The translations under genes and the position numbers were made by a program. 64,000 bases of DNA from AWTP1-18 sp036504515 (lineage in GTDB: Bacteria > Pseudomonadota > Gammaproteobacteria > Burkholderiales > Rhodocyclaceae), in NCBI GenBank assembly GCA_036504515.1, contig DASXVA010000007.1, forward strand, positions 372,001 through 436,000, read 5' to 3'. Below, in pieces: positions 16,809-26,095 of this stretch (the stretch's first letter is position 1; every line of letters starts with the position of its first letter). The notes beneath the pieces are model-generated. The model had not been told where the DNA came from and did not search any database. It was given only the letters and a program-made list of their open reading frames with translations.

Positions 16809-19529
16809 ATGAGCCCCATGGATAAAAATACAGATAGCGGGTCGAACACCATATTCCTTGGCCGCCGCTTGTACTCGGTGATGATCGCACTGGGGGCGAT
16901 GATTCTTGTCGCGGTGTTGGTGGTTTTTTATGGTCTCTACGAGACGGCTCGTAACAACAACGCCGAACAACTCACCATTATTTCTCGGGTAAAGACGACC
17001 GAGTTGGGACGCTGGGTGGACGAAAAAACTCGTTACCTTGCCCAACCGGCGGATAGCTATATCGCTATGCATTATTCCACTTGGCTGGCGAGTGGCAGTA
17101 ATGACCCGTTGTTACGTCGGGCATTGGTTGAGCAGGTTCAGCAAGGAAAAAACAATGCGTCGGATATTGTGGCGGCAGGCTTTTACGACCTAAACGCCAA
17201 GTTGAGATTCTCAACCGACGATGCTTTGTTGGCAGAGACGCAGGACTATTCGGCAGCTTTTCAACAGTCCCTGCAACAAGGACATCCCCTCTTGCTGGAC
17301 ATGCATATGCTTGGGCCACAGGGGAGCAATTCCGGTCGAGTGGTGCTCAATGTTCTCGTCCCTTTGTTGGTCACGCGACATGACAAGCCTTTGCCAATTG
17401 GTTTCCTGCTTTATCAACTTGATCCTGCGATCAGCCTGTTTCAACTCCTTAACCAGTGGCCGGTAACATCGTCCAGTGGGGAAACTTTGTTATTGCGCGT
17501 TGAAGGCAAAGATATTGTCTATCTGACGCCTCTGGTCGAGCGCAATGCAGCGCCCCTGACTTTGCATCTCCCTCTGGATAGTCCTGATCTCCTTGCTGCC
17601 AAAGCCCTGCAGCGTACCCCGGGAGAAATCATCTATGCCCATGATTACCGTGGAGAGGCAGTCATCGGGTTGATGAGCGTGATTCCCTCCATGAACTGGT
17701 ATCTGATTACCAAAGTGGGGGTGAAGGAGGTCTTTGCCGAAGCTAGGCGGGAAGCCTATGTTCTTGGTGGTGCCATCCTGTTGCTGCTTTGCATGATGGG
17801 AATCCTCGGCTGGCTGCTGCAAAGGCCAGAGCGGCGGCGCCAACAGGCCGAGTTGTTGACCTCCTTTACGGCAAGGCGCCGGGCTGAAGATCATTTTCGC
17901 AAACTGGTGGAATTCGCCAGCGAAGGGATTGCCGTCAGCAATGCTCAGGGACTGATTACTTTTGCCAATCCCCGACTCCATGAAATGTTGGGTTTTTCCT
18001 CTGGTGGTTTGATGGGACAAGACCCTGAGGAACTATTGGATGAAGTCAGCCTGGTCGAGTTTCGGGCACGCCTGGCAGAACTGAACCAGGGTGGCGGGAA
18101 TGATTCATTCCACAGTCAATGGCGGCTGCGACACAAGGACGGACACTGGCGGGATGTCTGGATTTCCGCAGCACCGACAAAAGACCTTGCCGGTGCTTAC
18201 GATGGTTCGATCATCATGGTGACCGACATCAGTGCGCTCAAGGATGCCGAACGGGCGCTACGGCAAAGTGAAGAACAATTCCGAACCATTTTCGATAGTG
18301 TGGCTGAAGCCATTTTCATCCATGATCCAGCGAGCGGCGCTATCCTCGATGTAAATCAACGAGCCTGTGAGTTATACGGCTATTCAAGCGAGGAAATTCG
18401 CAAAATTTCCGTTGCCGATATCAGTTCCGGTGAACCTCCCTATACTCAGGACGAAGTCATTGCCAAATTGCAACTGCCTATAGCGGAGAGTCAGACATTT
18501 CAATGGCACGCTCGACGGAAGGACGGTTCCTTATTCTGGGTTGAGGTGGCTATCCGTGAAGCGGTTATCGGCGGAGAAAAACGTTTGCTGGTTGGTGTGC
18601 ACGATATTTCCCGGCGGCGGGCCCAGGAGCAGATCGTGGCCGAAGCCCTGGCGCAGCAGCGCGATCTGAACCGAAAACTGGAAGAGGCCCATGGACAATT
18701 GCTTCAGTCCGAGAAGATGGCCTCCATCGGCCAGCTGGCGGCAGGGGTTGCCCATGAGTTGAACAATCCCATCAGCTTCGTCTATTCCAATCTGGGGACT
18801 CTGGGTGATTATCTGCGGGACATCTTTGCGGTGTTCTCTGCCTACGAGGAAGCCGAAAAGCAAGGGAGTAATCCGGAGGCTTTGGCCGCTGTCGTGAAGC
18901 TTAAACAGGAAAAGGATTTCGCCTTCCTGCGGCAGGACACCTTCGATTTGATGGAAGAGTCCCGGGACGGCTTGAACCGGGTTCGCAAGATCGTGCAGGA
19001 TCTCAAGGACTTCTCCCGGGTTGGCGAAACAAATTGGCAGTGGGCTGACCTGCACAAGGGACTGGACTCTACCCTCAACATTGCCTGGAATGAACTCAAG
19101 TACAAGTGCAAGGTAGTGAAGCAGTACGGCGCCCTGCCGGATGTCTATTGCCTGCCTTCTCAATTGAACCAGGTGTTCATGAACTTGCTGGTCAATGCCA
19201 GTCAGGCCATTGAAGACCAGGGGGAGGTCACTATCTCAAGCGGCGTTGGTACTGATGCCGCCGGGCAAGCAGAAGTCTGGATTGCCATTAGTGATACCGG
19301 CAAAGGCATTGCTGCCGATAACCTGAACCGGATATTCGAGCCCTTTTTTACGACCAAGCCTGTGGGCAAGGGCACAGGCCTGGGCTTGTCCCTCTCCTAT
19401 GGGATCGTGCGCAAACATCATGGCCGTATCGAGGTGGATAGTGTTGAAGGGAAGGGCACTACCTTCACCATCCACTTGCCTGTGCAGCCGGCAGTAGAAC
19501 CTGCTATCGAGGACAATCAAACCCGCTAA
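16809..19529 (+). CDS. Membrane-bound sensor histidine kinase with periplasmic sensor and two PAS domains
   Basis: About 906 residues. TM1 is at about 20-45, followed by a periplasmic region of about 260 residues (dCache-like by size and DNAKLRFSTDDA-type pattern, uncertain) and TM2 at about 315-337. PAS domains lie at about 360-480 and 485-610. A coiled coil leads to the HisKA dimerisation helix with phospho-acceptor H649 (AAGVAHELNNP). The ATPase domain carries NQVFMNLLVNA, DTGKGI and GKGTGLGLSLS. No receiver domain is attached. The core is closely related to three other kinases in the cluster. Start uncertain: ATGs at 16809 and 16818 are both possible. Its stop overlaps the stop of the convergent kinase. 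Confidence 0.87.
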   Translation: MSPMDKNTDSGSNTIFLGRRLYSVMIALGAMILVAVLVVFYGLYETARNNNAEQLTIISRVKTTELGRWVDEKTRYLAQPADSYIAMHYSTWLASGSNDPLLRRALVEQVQQGKNNASDIVAAGFYDLNAKLRFSTDDALLAETQDYSAAFQQSLQQGHPLLLDMHMLGPQGSNSGRVVLNVLVPLLVTRHDKPLPIGFLLYQLDPAISLFQLLNQWPVTSSSGETLLLRVEGKDIVYLTPLVERNAAPLTLHLPLDSPDLLAAKALQRTPGEIIYAHDYRGEAVIGLMSVIPSMNWYLITKVGVKEVFAEARREAYVLGGAILLLLCMMGILGWLLQRPERRRQQAELLTSFTARRRAEDHFRKLVEFASEGIAVSNAQGLITFANPRLHEMLGFSSGGLMGQDPEELLDEVSLVEFRARLAELNQGGGNDSFHSQWRLRHKDGHWRDVWISAAPTKDLAGAYDGSIIMVTDISALKDAERALRQSEEQFRTIFDSVAEAIFIHDPASGAILDVNQRACELYGYSSEEIRKISVADISSGEPPYTQDEVIAKLQLPIAESQTFQWHARRKDGSLFWVEVAIREAVIGGEKRLLVGVHDISRRRAQEQIVAEALAQQRDLNRKLEEAHGQLLQSEKMASIGQLAAGVAHELNNPISFVYSNLGTLGDYLRDIFAVFSAYEEAEKQGSNPEALAAVVKLKQEKDFAFLRQDTFDLMEESRDGLNRVRKIVQDLKDFSRVGETNWQWADLHKGLDSTLNIAWNELKYKCKVVKQYGALPDVYCLPSQLNQVFMNLLVNASQAIEDQGEVTISSGVGTDAAGQAEVWIAISDTGKGIAADNLNRIFEPFFTTKPVGKGTGLGLSLSYGIVRKHHGRIEVDSVEGKGTTFTIHLPVQPAVEPAIEDNQTR

Positions 19530-20629
19530 CCGGCGGTTGTTTCTTCATTTTCGTCGTCTTGGGTAACGGGCAGCGTGATGCGGAAAGTCGTTCCTTCTCC
19601 TATCGTACTGCTGACGCTGATTTTTCCATGGTGCCGTTGCACGATGCTGTAGGAGAGGGACAGGCCCAGGCCTGTGCCCTTGCCCACAGGCTTGGTGGTG
19701 TAGAAGGGATCGAAGATGCGCGTCATGCTTTCTTCGGGAATGCCGCAACCGTTGTCAGTGATATCAATCCAGACCGACCCCGGTTCATCCTGCCCTGTCC
19801 TGATATGGATGGTGCCGAACTCTGTGATGGCATGGGAAGCATTGACCAGCAGGTTCATGAAAACTTGATTGATTTGGGAAAGGTTGCACTGAACCTTGGG
19901 CAATTGTCCGTACTCACGATGGACCTCAGCCTTGTACTTGATTTCGTTATGGACAATGTTGAGGGTGGAGTCGAGGCCTTGGTGAATATCTGACCAGGAA
20001 AAGCTGCCTTCGTCCGGATGGGAGAAATCTTTCAGGTTCTGAACGATTTTTCGTACTCGGCTGAGCCCTTCTTTGGATTCGCTGATCAGGGCCGGAATAT
20101 CGGTCTGCAGGAAAGTCAGATCCCGGGTTTTCTTTTCTGTTTCCAGCAGATTCAGACCGGGAGTGCCGGATGGCAGAGCGCCCGTAACTGCTTCGTAGGC
20201 ATCGAGCACCGCAAAAATATCCTGCAGATAAGACTCCAGAGAGCCGACGTTGGCATGAACATAGCCGATCGGATTGTTGATCTCGTGGGCGACGCCAGCG
20301 GCCAGTTGGCCGATGGAGGCCAATTTTTCTGACTGTAGCAATTGCTGATGGGCCTGGGCCAGCTTTTGATTCAGGGCTTGCTGTTCCCGCTTTTCCTGTT
20401 CCAGGGCAGCGTGAATGACTTTTCTTTCCTCCAGTTCCTTGCGCAACTCCCGATTGCGCTCGGTCAGTTCCTGGGACATTTCCTCCAGGGAATGCTCGAT
20501 CAAATGCCGATCCCGGTCGGCCTGCTCATAGGCCATGCTGATGGCCAAAAGAAAATCGTCAAGGGCGCCCGGTACCTCATCACCAAAGCAATGCTTCAGT
20601 TGCCGCTCAAGAAGAGGGTGAAAGCTCAT
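19526..20629 (-). CDS. Soluble histidine kinase with N-terminal coiled coil
   Basis: A 367-residue cytoplasmic kinase. Residues 1-40 form a small helical head (MSFHPLLERQLKHCFGDEV), followed by a long coiled coil (about 40-98). The HisKA helix with H115 (AAGVAHEINNP) and the ATPase domain (NQVFMNLLVNASHA, DNGCGIP, GKGTGLGLSLS) complete it. No sensor domain is recognisable, so it presumably takes input from a partner. The FIST-domain gene directly upstream, overlapping by 4 bp, is the obvious candidate. It is the last gene of a seven-gene minus-strand operon. Confidence 0.88.
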   Translation of the reverse strand: MSFHPLLERQLKHCFGDEVPGALDDFLLAISMAYEQADRDRHLIEHSLEEMSQELTERNRELRKELEERKVIHAALEQEKREQQALNQKLAQAHQQLLQSEKLASIGQLAAGVAHEINNPIGYVHANVGSLESYLQDIFAVLDAYEAVTGALPSGTPGLNLLETEKKTRDLTFLQTDIPALISESKEGLSRVRKIVQNLKDFSHPDEGSFSWSDIHQGLDSTLNIVHNEIKYKAEVHREYGQLPKVQCNLSQINQVFMNLLVNASHAITEFGTIHIRTGQDEPGSVWIDITDNGCGIPEESMTRIFDPFYTTKPVGKGTGLGLSLSYSIVQRHHGKISVSSTIGEGTTFRITLPVTQDDENEETTAG

Positions 20630-21756
20630 ATTTCGCTGAAGGTCGTAATGGTCATGGTCTGGTTGTGCAGTTCACAACGGCCCGTTGGCCGGTGCAGGGA
20701 AATCTCGCCGTAGGAGTAGAAACCCGTCAATAGAGGGCGGGGGCCGAGGACTTCCCGCACCCTTTCCACTTCCTCTTCCACCCGTTGCTGCAACACCAGT
20801 TTACGGCCGACACAGGAAATCAGTACAGCCAGATCGGGGGCTGTTTTCGATAAGCCTTGAGCCATGGTGGCGGCACCGGTGGCACCGTCAATCAGGCGGT
20901 CAAAATTGGCTTTCATCAAGCGGGCGTAGCTACCCTCGGGTACATCGCCGGCAAACGTCATGGAGCCAGTCGCTTCGTCCACGCCAAGGATGGTCCGCAC
21001 CAGGCCGCCCTCACCACCATTGGCATCATGTAACTCTAGGGGGAACAATAGGCCGCTGGCGGGCAGGTCGGCGGCATATTCACCCAGATAGCGCTTGTAC
21101 AGGGCCAGGGCGGGCTGGTCATCGAGCTCATAGAGGATGTTGCCTTTTGATCGGGTGATCAAACGATCCGGTCCAAAGGGATCCCAGCCGCCCAGGGAGC
21201 CGAAGCTAACTTGCAGGGTGTCACCATAAAAGCCGATGGCCGCGACGAGACCGCTGGCGGGTGGGCCATCGGCAATCACGCTGGTTTCCTTGAAGTTGCT
21301 ACCGTCACCAGCAAGGCCGCCGGTGATGCCGACACCATCGGGCAAGGTTTCGCGCAGACCCGTCACCAGTTCTGTGCCGTTGATGCTCAGGCCATCGGAG
21401 AGGACGAACACGTGCTTCAGGTCGGCTCCTTGAAGTTCTTTCGCCAGGGACTGGCCCGTATGGCGGCTATCGCCATCAAGGGTGTGCTGACATCTGGCCA
21501 GGCGAATGGGGGTGGTGTCAAAGCCGATCAGTGTTGCTGTTACGGTATTGTCGAATACCTCGGTACCGCTGATTTCCCCCGCCGTGGAGCAGCCAAGCAG
21601 GTGAGCATTGGGAAATGATTGCTGCAGGTGCTGATAGAAGCCGGGTAGCAGTTCCCGTTTGCCGAAAATCAGGATCAGGTCGGCTTTGCCCGAGAAACCA
21701 TGTCCTACGCTGCTCCATTCGCCGGTGTTCCGGCAGGGGTAGTGATTTACCCTCAT
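20626..21756 (-). CDS. FIST-domain sensory protein
   Basis: A 376-residue soluble protein with FIST N (about 25-215: LLGCSTAGEISG, VFVLSDGLSINGTELV, GGLAGDGSNF) and FIST C (about 225-365: LEVHDANG-like, GLLFPL, TGFYSYGEI) domains. FIST modules occur in signal-transduction proteins and are thought to bind small ligands such as amino acids. No enzyme activity is known. CTAGE with an invariant Cys and TGFYSYGEI near the C-terminus are well kept. It overlaps the downstream kinase gene by 4 bp and follows the HD-GYP gene by 47 bp. Inference: it is the ligand-binding input for that kinase. Confidence 0.88.
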   Translation of the reverse strand: MRVNHYPCRNTGEWSSVGHGFSGKADLILIFGKRELLPGFYQHLQQSFPNAHLLGCSTAGEISGTEVFDNTVTATLIGFDTTPIRLARCQHTLDGDSRHTGQSLAKELQGADLKHVFVLSDGLSINGTELVTGLRETLPDGVGITGGLAGDGSNFKETSVIADGPPASGLVAAIGFYGDTLQVSFGSLGGWDPFGPDRLITRSKGNILYELDDQPALALYKRYLGEYAADLPASGLLFPLELHDANGGEGGLVRTILGVDEATGSMTFAGDVPEGSYARLMKANFDRLIDGATGAATMAQGLSKTAPDLAVLISCVGRKLVLQQRVEEEVERVREVLGPRPLLTGFYSYGEISLHRPTGRCELHNQTMTITTFSEI

Positions 21757-21803
21757 TGTGTTCTCCTCCCGTTTGATTTTTTGTTGTAGTGGTCTGACTT
21801 TGT

Positions 21804-23108
21804 TTACTTGCGGTCCGGCTTGACGAAAAGCGTGAGTCGGTGACCCTCGGTCCGTTCAAAATCCTTCAATTGCAGGATCAAGCGTTCGGTCAAGACGTAA
21901 TTCGCCGTGAGCAAGACCACACTATCCCGGCTAATTAAATCCCGGGACAAAACCATGCCTGGCAGCAGTTCGTAGGTCGTGAGTTCCCTGTCGTCAATTC
22001 CGAGGTCTTCCGGCTTGGTCTCCTGGCCGAGGAAGGCGTCCACCACGGAAGGATCGTAGCGCTTTCCCTTGGCCCGGAAAATGAATTGCCGGGCGTCGGT
22101 ATCGCTCAAGCGTTTCGACGTCAATCCGCCTTGCACAAGTCCGTCATATTCGTTGACCAGCGCCAGGATGCGAGCGCCAAGAGGAATTGTCATCCCCGAC
22201 AGGCAGTCAGGATAGCCGCTACCGTCAAAGTGTTCATGGTGGCCGCGGATGATTGCTGCCACATCCTCCAGAGCATCAAGGGACATCAGGGCCTGTTCGC
22301 CCTTGATCGGGTGACGTCGCCACAGGGCGAATTCATCGCCGGTCATCTGGGTCGGCGGCTTGTTCAGCAGGTCGTCGGGTAGCCCGATCTTGCCTATGTC
22401 GTGGAGCAGGGCGGCAAGGAAAATATCCTGACATTCCTTTTCATTCAGGTTCATCTTTATCGCCAGTTTGCGGGCCATGTCCGCAACCCGGGCGGAATGC
22501 CCGGCCATGTGTCCAGCTCGTAGTTCGATCAGGTTGGAAAAGATCTGGATGGAGGTATAGAAGCTTTGTTTGATGCGGTCATGGGCTTTCTGCAACTCCG
22601 CCGTACGCTGGGCGACTGTGGCTTCCAGGCCAGCGTTGAGGGCAATCAGTTCTTCATTCTGGCGCTGGGTCAGCAGTTCAAGCCGCAGTTTCTCCTGTTC
22701 CAGCAGGCGCCGCTCCAGAACATCTTTCACTGTCAGCAACATTTCCCCATCATTCCAGGGCTTGGAGATGTAGCGGGCAATCTGGCCTTCATTGATTGCC
22801 GCCACGGTTGATTCCATGTCGGCATAACCGGTGAGCAAAATGCGGGTGGTGTCCGGCCAGCGTAGGCGTACCTGGGCCAGAAAGCGGGCCCCGTCCATTT
22901 CCGGCATACGCATGTCGGAAATGATCAGGTCCACCTGGCCGTTTTCCTGTTCCAGCAAATCAAGCCCTTCTGCCCCGCTGCCCGCTGTCAGCAGACGGTA
23001 GCCGTAGGGGCGGAATAGCCGCTTGAGGGCCGACAGAATATTGGCTTCATCATCCACCAAAAGAATCGTTGTGGTGGCGATGGTGTTTGTTGCTGTGGGC
23101 TCGGTCAT
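21804..23108 (-). CDS. Receiver-HD-GYP protein (putative c-di-GMP phosphodiesterase response regulator)
   Basis: A 434-residue RpfG-like response regulator. The receiver (about 15-130) has the acidic pair in LLVDDEAN, the phospho-Asp in IISDMRMPEMDG, Thr in LLTGYA, and Lys in SKPWND. A coiled linker leads to an HD-GYP domain (about 185-350) with HMAGHSARV, LLHDIGKIGLPDDLL, and HHEHFDGSGYP; all metal-site histidines and the GYP motif are intact, so it should hydrolyse c-di-GMP. A C-terminal extension of about 70 residues follows. It overlaps the upstream PAS-PAS kinase by 4 bp, its likely phosphodonor. Confidence 0.92.
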   Translation of the reverse strand: MTEPTATNTIATTTILLVDDEANILSALKRLFRPYGYRLLTAGSGAEGLDLLEQENGQVDLIISDMRMPEMDGARFLAQVRLRWPDTTRILLTGYADMESTVAAINEGQIARYISKPWNDGEMLLTVKDVLERRLLEQEKLRLELLTQRQNEELIALNAGLEATVAQRTAELQKAHDRIKQSFYTSIQIFSNLIELRAGHMAGHSARVADMARKLAIKMNLNEKECQDIFLAALLHDIGKIGLPDDLLNKPPTQMTGDEFALWRRHPIKGEQALMSLDALEDVAAIIRGHHEHFDGSGYPDCLSGMTIPLGARILALVNEYDGLVQGGLTSKRLSDTDARQFIFRAKGKRYDPSVVDAFLGQETKPEDLGIDDRELTTYELLPGMVLSRDLISRDSVVLLTANYVLTERLILQLKDFERTEGHRLTLFVKPDRK

Positions 23109-24925
23109 GGGCCGGGCTCCTCCTTGTTAACTTGTTTGATCGGCAGGGTGATGCGAAAACAAGTGCCCTTGCCGACTTCGCTACGAACGTCGATGCGTCC
23201 GTGGTGTTTCTGGACAATACCGTAAGCAAGGGAAAGACCGAGGCCCGTTCCTTGTCCAATCGGTTTGGTGGTGAAGAAAGGATCGAAAATCTTGCTCAGG
23301 GTATCGGCAGGGATGCCGTCTCCCGTATCTTCTACCTCTACCCAGACTTGATCATCCTGCCTGCCGGTGCGTAGGGTGAGCGTACCCCGGTCACTGGAAA
23401 TGGCATGGGAAGCATTGACCATGAGATTCATGAAGACCTGATTCATCTGGGAAGGTAGGCACTCCACTTCGGGCAAATCGCCGTAGTCCTTGACCACGGC
23501 GGCCTTGTACTTGATTTCGTTGCTGACAATGTTGAGAGTGCTGTCCAGGCAACGGTGCAAGTCGGCCCATTGCCACACCTGCGCCGAGTCCACCCGGGAA
23601 AAGTCTTTCAAGTCGGCCACAATTTTGCGCACCCGATCAATGCCTTCCCGGGTTTCCGACATCAGGTTAAGAGCATCTTCGCGAATGAAGGGCAGGTCGA
23701 GCTTCTGTTCAATTTCCTGCGCCGCAGTCGCTGCCGGATGGTCAGCGGGCAGGGCATCCACGGCTCCTTGCAGAACGTCGATGATGGCTAGGACATCCTG
23801 CAGGTATTTTTCCAGGGTACTGATATTGGATTGAACGTAACCAATGGGGTTGTTGATCTCATGGGCAACCCCTGCCGCCAGTTGGCCGATGGAGGCCAGT
23901 TTTTCCGATTGCAGCAGTTGCTCCTGGGCACTGCGCAATTTTTCATTCAGTTCCGAGAGTTCGGTATAGCGTTGCATCAGTTCGGCTTCGGATGCTTGGC
24001 GCTTGACCACGTCGGCTTCCAGAGCCGCCTTGGCTTGGGCTAACTGTCCGGTACGTTTTTCAACCAGCACTTCCAGGTCATCGTAGGCTTTTTGCAGGGA
24101 GGCCTCGGACTTCTTGCGAGCGGTGATATCCACCAGGGTCTCCACTGCGCCAATAATTTTGCCCTTCGGGTCTTTCAGGGGCGCTGCAGTGAAATAGAGC
24201 CAGAGGCCTTCACTGCCAAAGTTGGGGAAAAATCCTTCTGCCTCGTAAGCTTCCAGCACGATCTCGCTGACGTGGTGGGCATCCTTGTAATAGGCCTCCA
24301 GTTTATCCATGGCCCCATCCACAATCAGGTCGGCCATGACCGGGCGCTCACTGTCGTAAAAAGCGATCCACGGTTGCCGACTGCCGATCATCTTGCTGGC
24401 GGAGGCACCGGTGACCACTTCGCAGGCGCGATTCCAGTGGGTCACTTCATGGTTTTGATTGATGACAAAGGTGGGAACCGGGTCCCCCTGCAGCATTTGT
24501 CCGAGCATCCATTCCGTGTGCTTATGGGCCGCCTCGGCACGTTTGCGAGCGGTGATGTCGATGGCCGTGATCAGGTTGGTGATCTGGTTATCGTGTTGAA
24601 TGGCGGAGGCGGTGATCTCCAGCCATTTCACCGCAGACGACTTGGTCACCACCGGAATTTCGTAGATTGGAACTGCCTTGGGATTCTGTTGCAGGGCCAG
24701 GGTCTGTTGGGTGACCCGTTCGTGACCGAGGGGATGCACGATCTGGGTAAGGGTCATCCTGGAGAGTTCATCCTTGCTGTATTCGAGGATTTTCTCCAAG
24801 GCGTTGTTGGCGAAGATCAGCTGTTCTCCCTGCTGTAGCAATATGCCTGCGCTGGTGGTTTCAGTGATGGCCTTGAACAGGGATAGTTCCTGGCCTGCTG
24901 TTTGCGGCTCAGGCAATGAGGGCAT
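23105..24925 (-). CDS. Cytoplasmic PAS-PAS sensor histidine kinase
   Basis: A 606-residue soluble kinase: PAS 1 at about 10-130, PAS 2 at about 135-272 (with PNFGSEGLWLYFTAAPLKDPKG), a coiled coil at about 275-340, a HisKA helix with H355 (AAGVAHEINNP), and an ATPase domain with NQVFMNLMVNASHA and GQGTGLGLSLA. The core is a close paralogue of the other three cluster kinases. Its gene overlaps the HDOD gene upstream by 17 bp and the receiver-HD-GYP gene downstream by 4 bp, arguing for one signalling unit. The PAS ligands cannot be read from the sequence. Confidence 0.9.
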   Translation of the reverse strand: MPSLPEPQTAGQELSLFKAITETTSAGILLQQGEQLIFANNALEKILEYSKDELSRMTLTQIVHPLGHERVTQQTLALQQNPKAVPIYEIPVVTKSSAVKWLEITASAIQHDNQITNLITAIDITARKRAEAAHKHTEWMLGQMLQGDPVPTFVINQNHEVTHWNRACEVVTGASASKMIGSRQPWIAFYDSERPVMADLIVDGAMDKLEAYYKDAHHVSEIVLEAYEAEGFFPNFGSEGLWLYFTAAPLKDPKGKIIGAVETLVDITARKKSEASLQKAYDDLEVLVEKRTGQLAQAKAALEADVVKRQASEAELMQRYTELSELNEKLRSAQEQLLQSEKLASIGQLAAGVAHEINNPIGYVQSNISTLEKYLQDVLAIIDVLQGAVDALPADHPAATAAQEIEQKLDLPFIREDALNLMSETREGIDRVRKIVADLKDFSRVDSAQVWQWADLHRCLDSTLNIVSNEIKYKAAVVKDYGDLPEVECLPSQMNQVFMNLMVNASHAISSDRGTLTLRTGRQDDQVWVEVEDTGDGIPADTLSKIFDPFFTTKPIGQGTGLGLSLAYGIVQKHHGRIDVRSEVGKGTCFRITLPIKQVNKEEPGP

Positions 24926-25760
24926 GGCAGGTCTCCTCGTGATCCCTTTCCACTTCTTCCAATAATCCGCTCAGGCTATGCCAGTCCGGAACAACTCGGT
25001 CCCAGGCGGCTGTACTTATGGGCGGTACCAGGGGGCGGGCCCGGCCATCCATTTCCAGAGCCCGGGCGAGGACGTCGGCACAGTGGCAAATATCGGTAAG
25101 GAGCAGGGGCTGGCCTGCATCGGGGGTGTGGTGACGGCCAATGGCATCGGCGATGGCTTCCGGCAAGCCCCATTTTCGGGCCAGTAACTCTCCTGCCTGG
25201 GTATGGTCGATGTTCAGTACAGCCATTTCGGCATCCCGCAGGGGCTGGTCGTTTATTTCCAGCCAGAGATAAACCTGCCGGTAGGCTTCAGGAAAACAAG
25301 CTTCCAGCACGATGCGCCCCATGTCGTGGAGCAGACCGGCAGTGAAGGCCGAGTCAGGGCTTTCACCAATGTTGCGGGCGAGCCCCCGGGCAAACAGGGC
25401 GGTGGCAATGGAATGGCGCCAGAAAATGCGGGGGTTGTTCTGTCCCCCGCTGATCCGGTTAACCGAATCCACCATGGCAGCGGAGAGCACCAGGGAGCGA
25501 ACGGCGCGAAAGCCGAGGATCACGATGGCGTCGGAGACGCCGGAGACTTTTCCCGAAAGGCCGTAGAACGGCGAGTTGGCGATGCGCAATGCCCGTGCAG
25601 CCAAAACCTGATCATTCGTAATGTGCCGAGCCAGCGTGTCGACATCCATTTCCGGGTCGTTGAAGCTGTTCAGAATCTCGGTGGCAAGAACAGGTAAGGG
25701 CGGCAGGTTATCCAACTTTACCTGCAGGGCGGTTTCGGAGATATGGAATTTGGTACTCAT
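24909..25760 (-). CDS. HDOD-domain signalling protein
   Basis: A 283-residue protein made of one HDOD domain, a non-catalytic relative of HD phosphohydrolases found in signalling proteins. Recognisable are LDNLPPLPVLATEILNSFNDPEMDVDTLARHITNDQVLAARALRIANSPFYG and the degenerate HD region GLLHDMGRIVLEACFP. This looks like HD, but the further metal residues of HD-GYP (GYP) are absent. It overlaps its neighbours on both sides (4 and 17 bp). Probable role: a scaffold or regulator within the c-di-GMP pathway; no enzymatic role is claimed. Confidence 0.88.
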   Translation of the reverse strand: MSTKFHISETALQVKLDNLPPLPVLATEILNSFNDPEMDVDTLARHITNDQVLAARALRIANSPFYGLSGKVSGVSDAIVILGFRAVRSLVLSAAMVDSVNRISGGQNNPRIFWRHSIATALFARGLARNIGESPDSAFTAGLLHDMGRIVLEACFPEAYRQVYLWLEINDQPLRDAEMAVLNIDHTQAGELLARKWGLPEAIADAIGRHHTPDAGQPLLLTDICHCADVLARALEMDGRARPLVPPISTAAWDRVVPDWHSLSGLLEEVERDHEETCHALIA

Positions 25761-26095
25761 GGTTTTTGTCGTTCCGACCCGGTCCCGGCATTTTGCAGGC
25801 GGTACTCCAGCACCAGGCTCCGCAGTTTATCCACGGCCGGACCTTGCCCTGCCTGGCGGAACAGATAGTCCACATGATGGATCAGTTGGGCTTTCTCGGC
25901 TTCGTTCAGGGGCGACCAGTCATCAGGGACTGCCAAGGGTACTGCTGCGATGCCACGCCGCTTCAGACTTTCAAGTAATGAAGGCGGCAGTTGGGCGCCG
26001 GCGGGTAACAATACCTGACCGGAGGCGTCCGTCAGGGGAGCTCCCAGTACCGAATTGGCGGGGACATCAGCAATCGGGATAAGTCGCTTAGCCAT
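25757..26095 (-). CDS. Small protein resembling the N-terminal module of HD-GYP/HDOD proteins
   Basis: 112 residues, soluble. The first half (IADVPANSVLGAPLTDASGQVLLPAGAQLPPSLLESLKRRGIAAVPL) has the 'G..L..pl.d..G.vLl..G..L....i..L...GI..v.v' pattern that commonly precedes HD-type signalling domains. The second half is a helical tail. It overlaps the HDOD gene by 4 bp and the GGDEF-EAL gene by 8 bp, so it may be a split-off domain of the HDOD protein next to it. Function unknown. Confidence 0.7.
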   Translation of the reverse strand: MAKRLIPIADVPANSVLGAPLTDASGQVLLPAGAQLPPSLLESLKRRGIAAVPLAVPDDWSPLNEAEKAQLIHHVDYLFRQAGQGPAVDKLRSLVLEYRLQNAGTGSERQKP

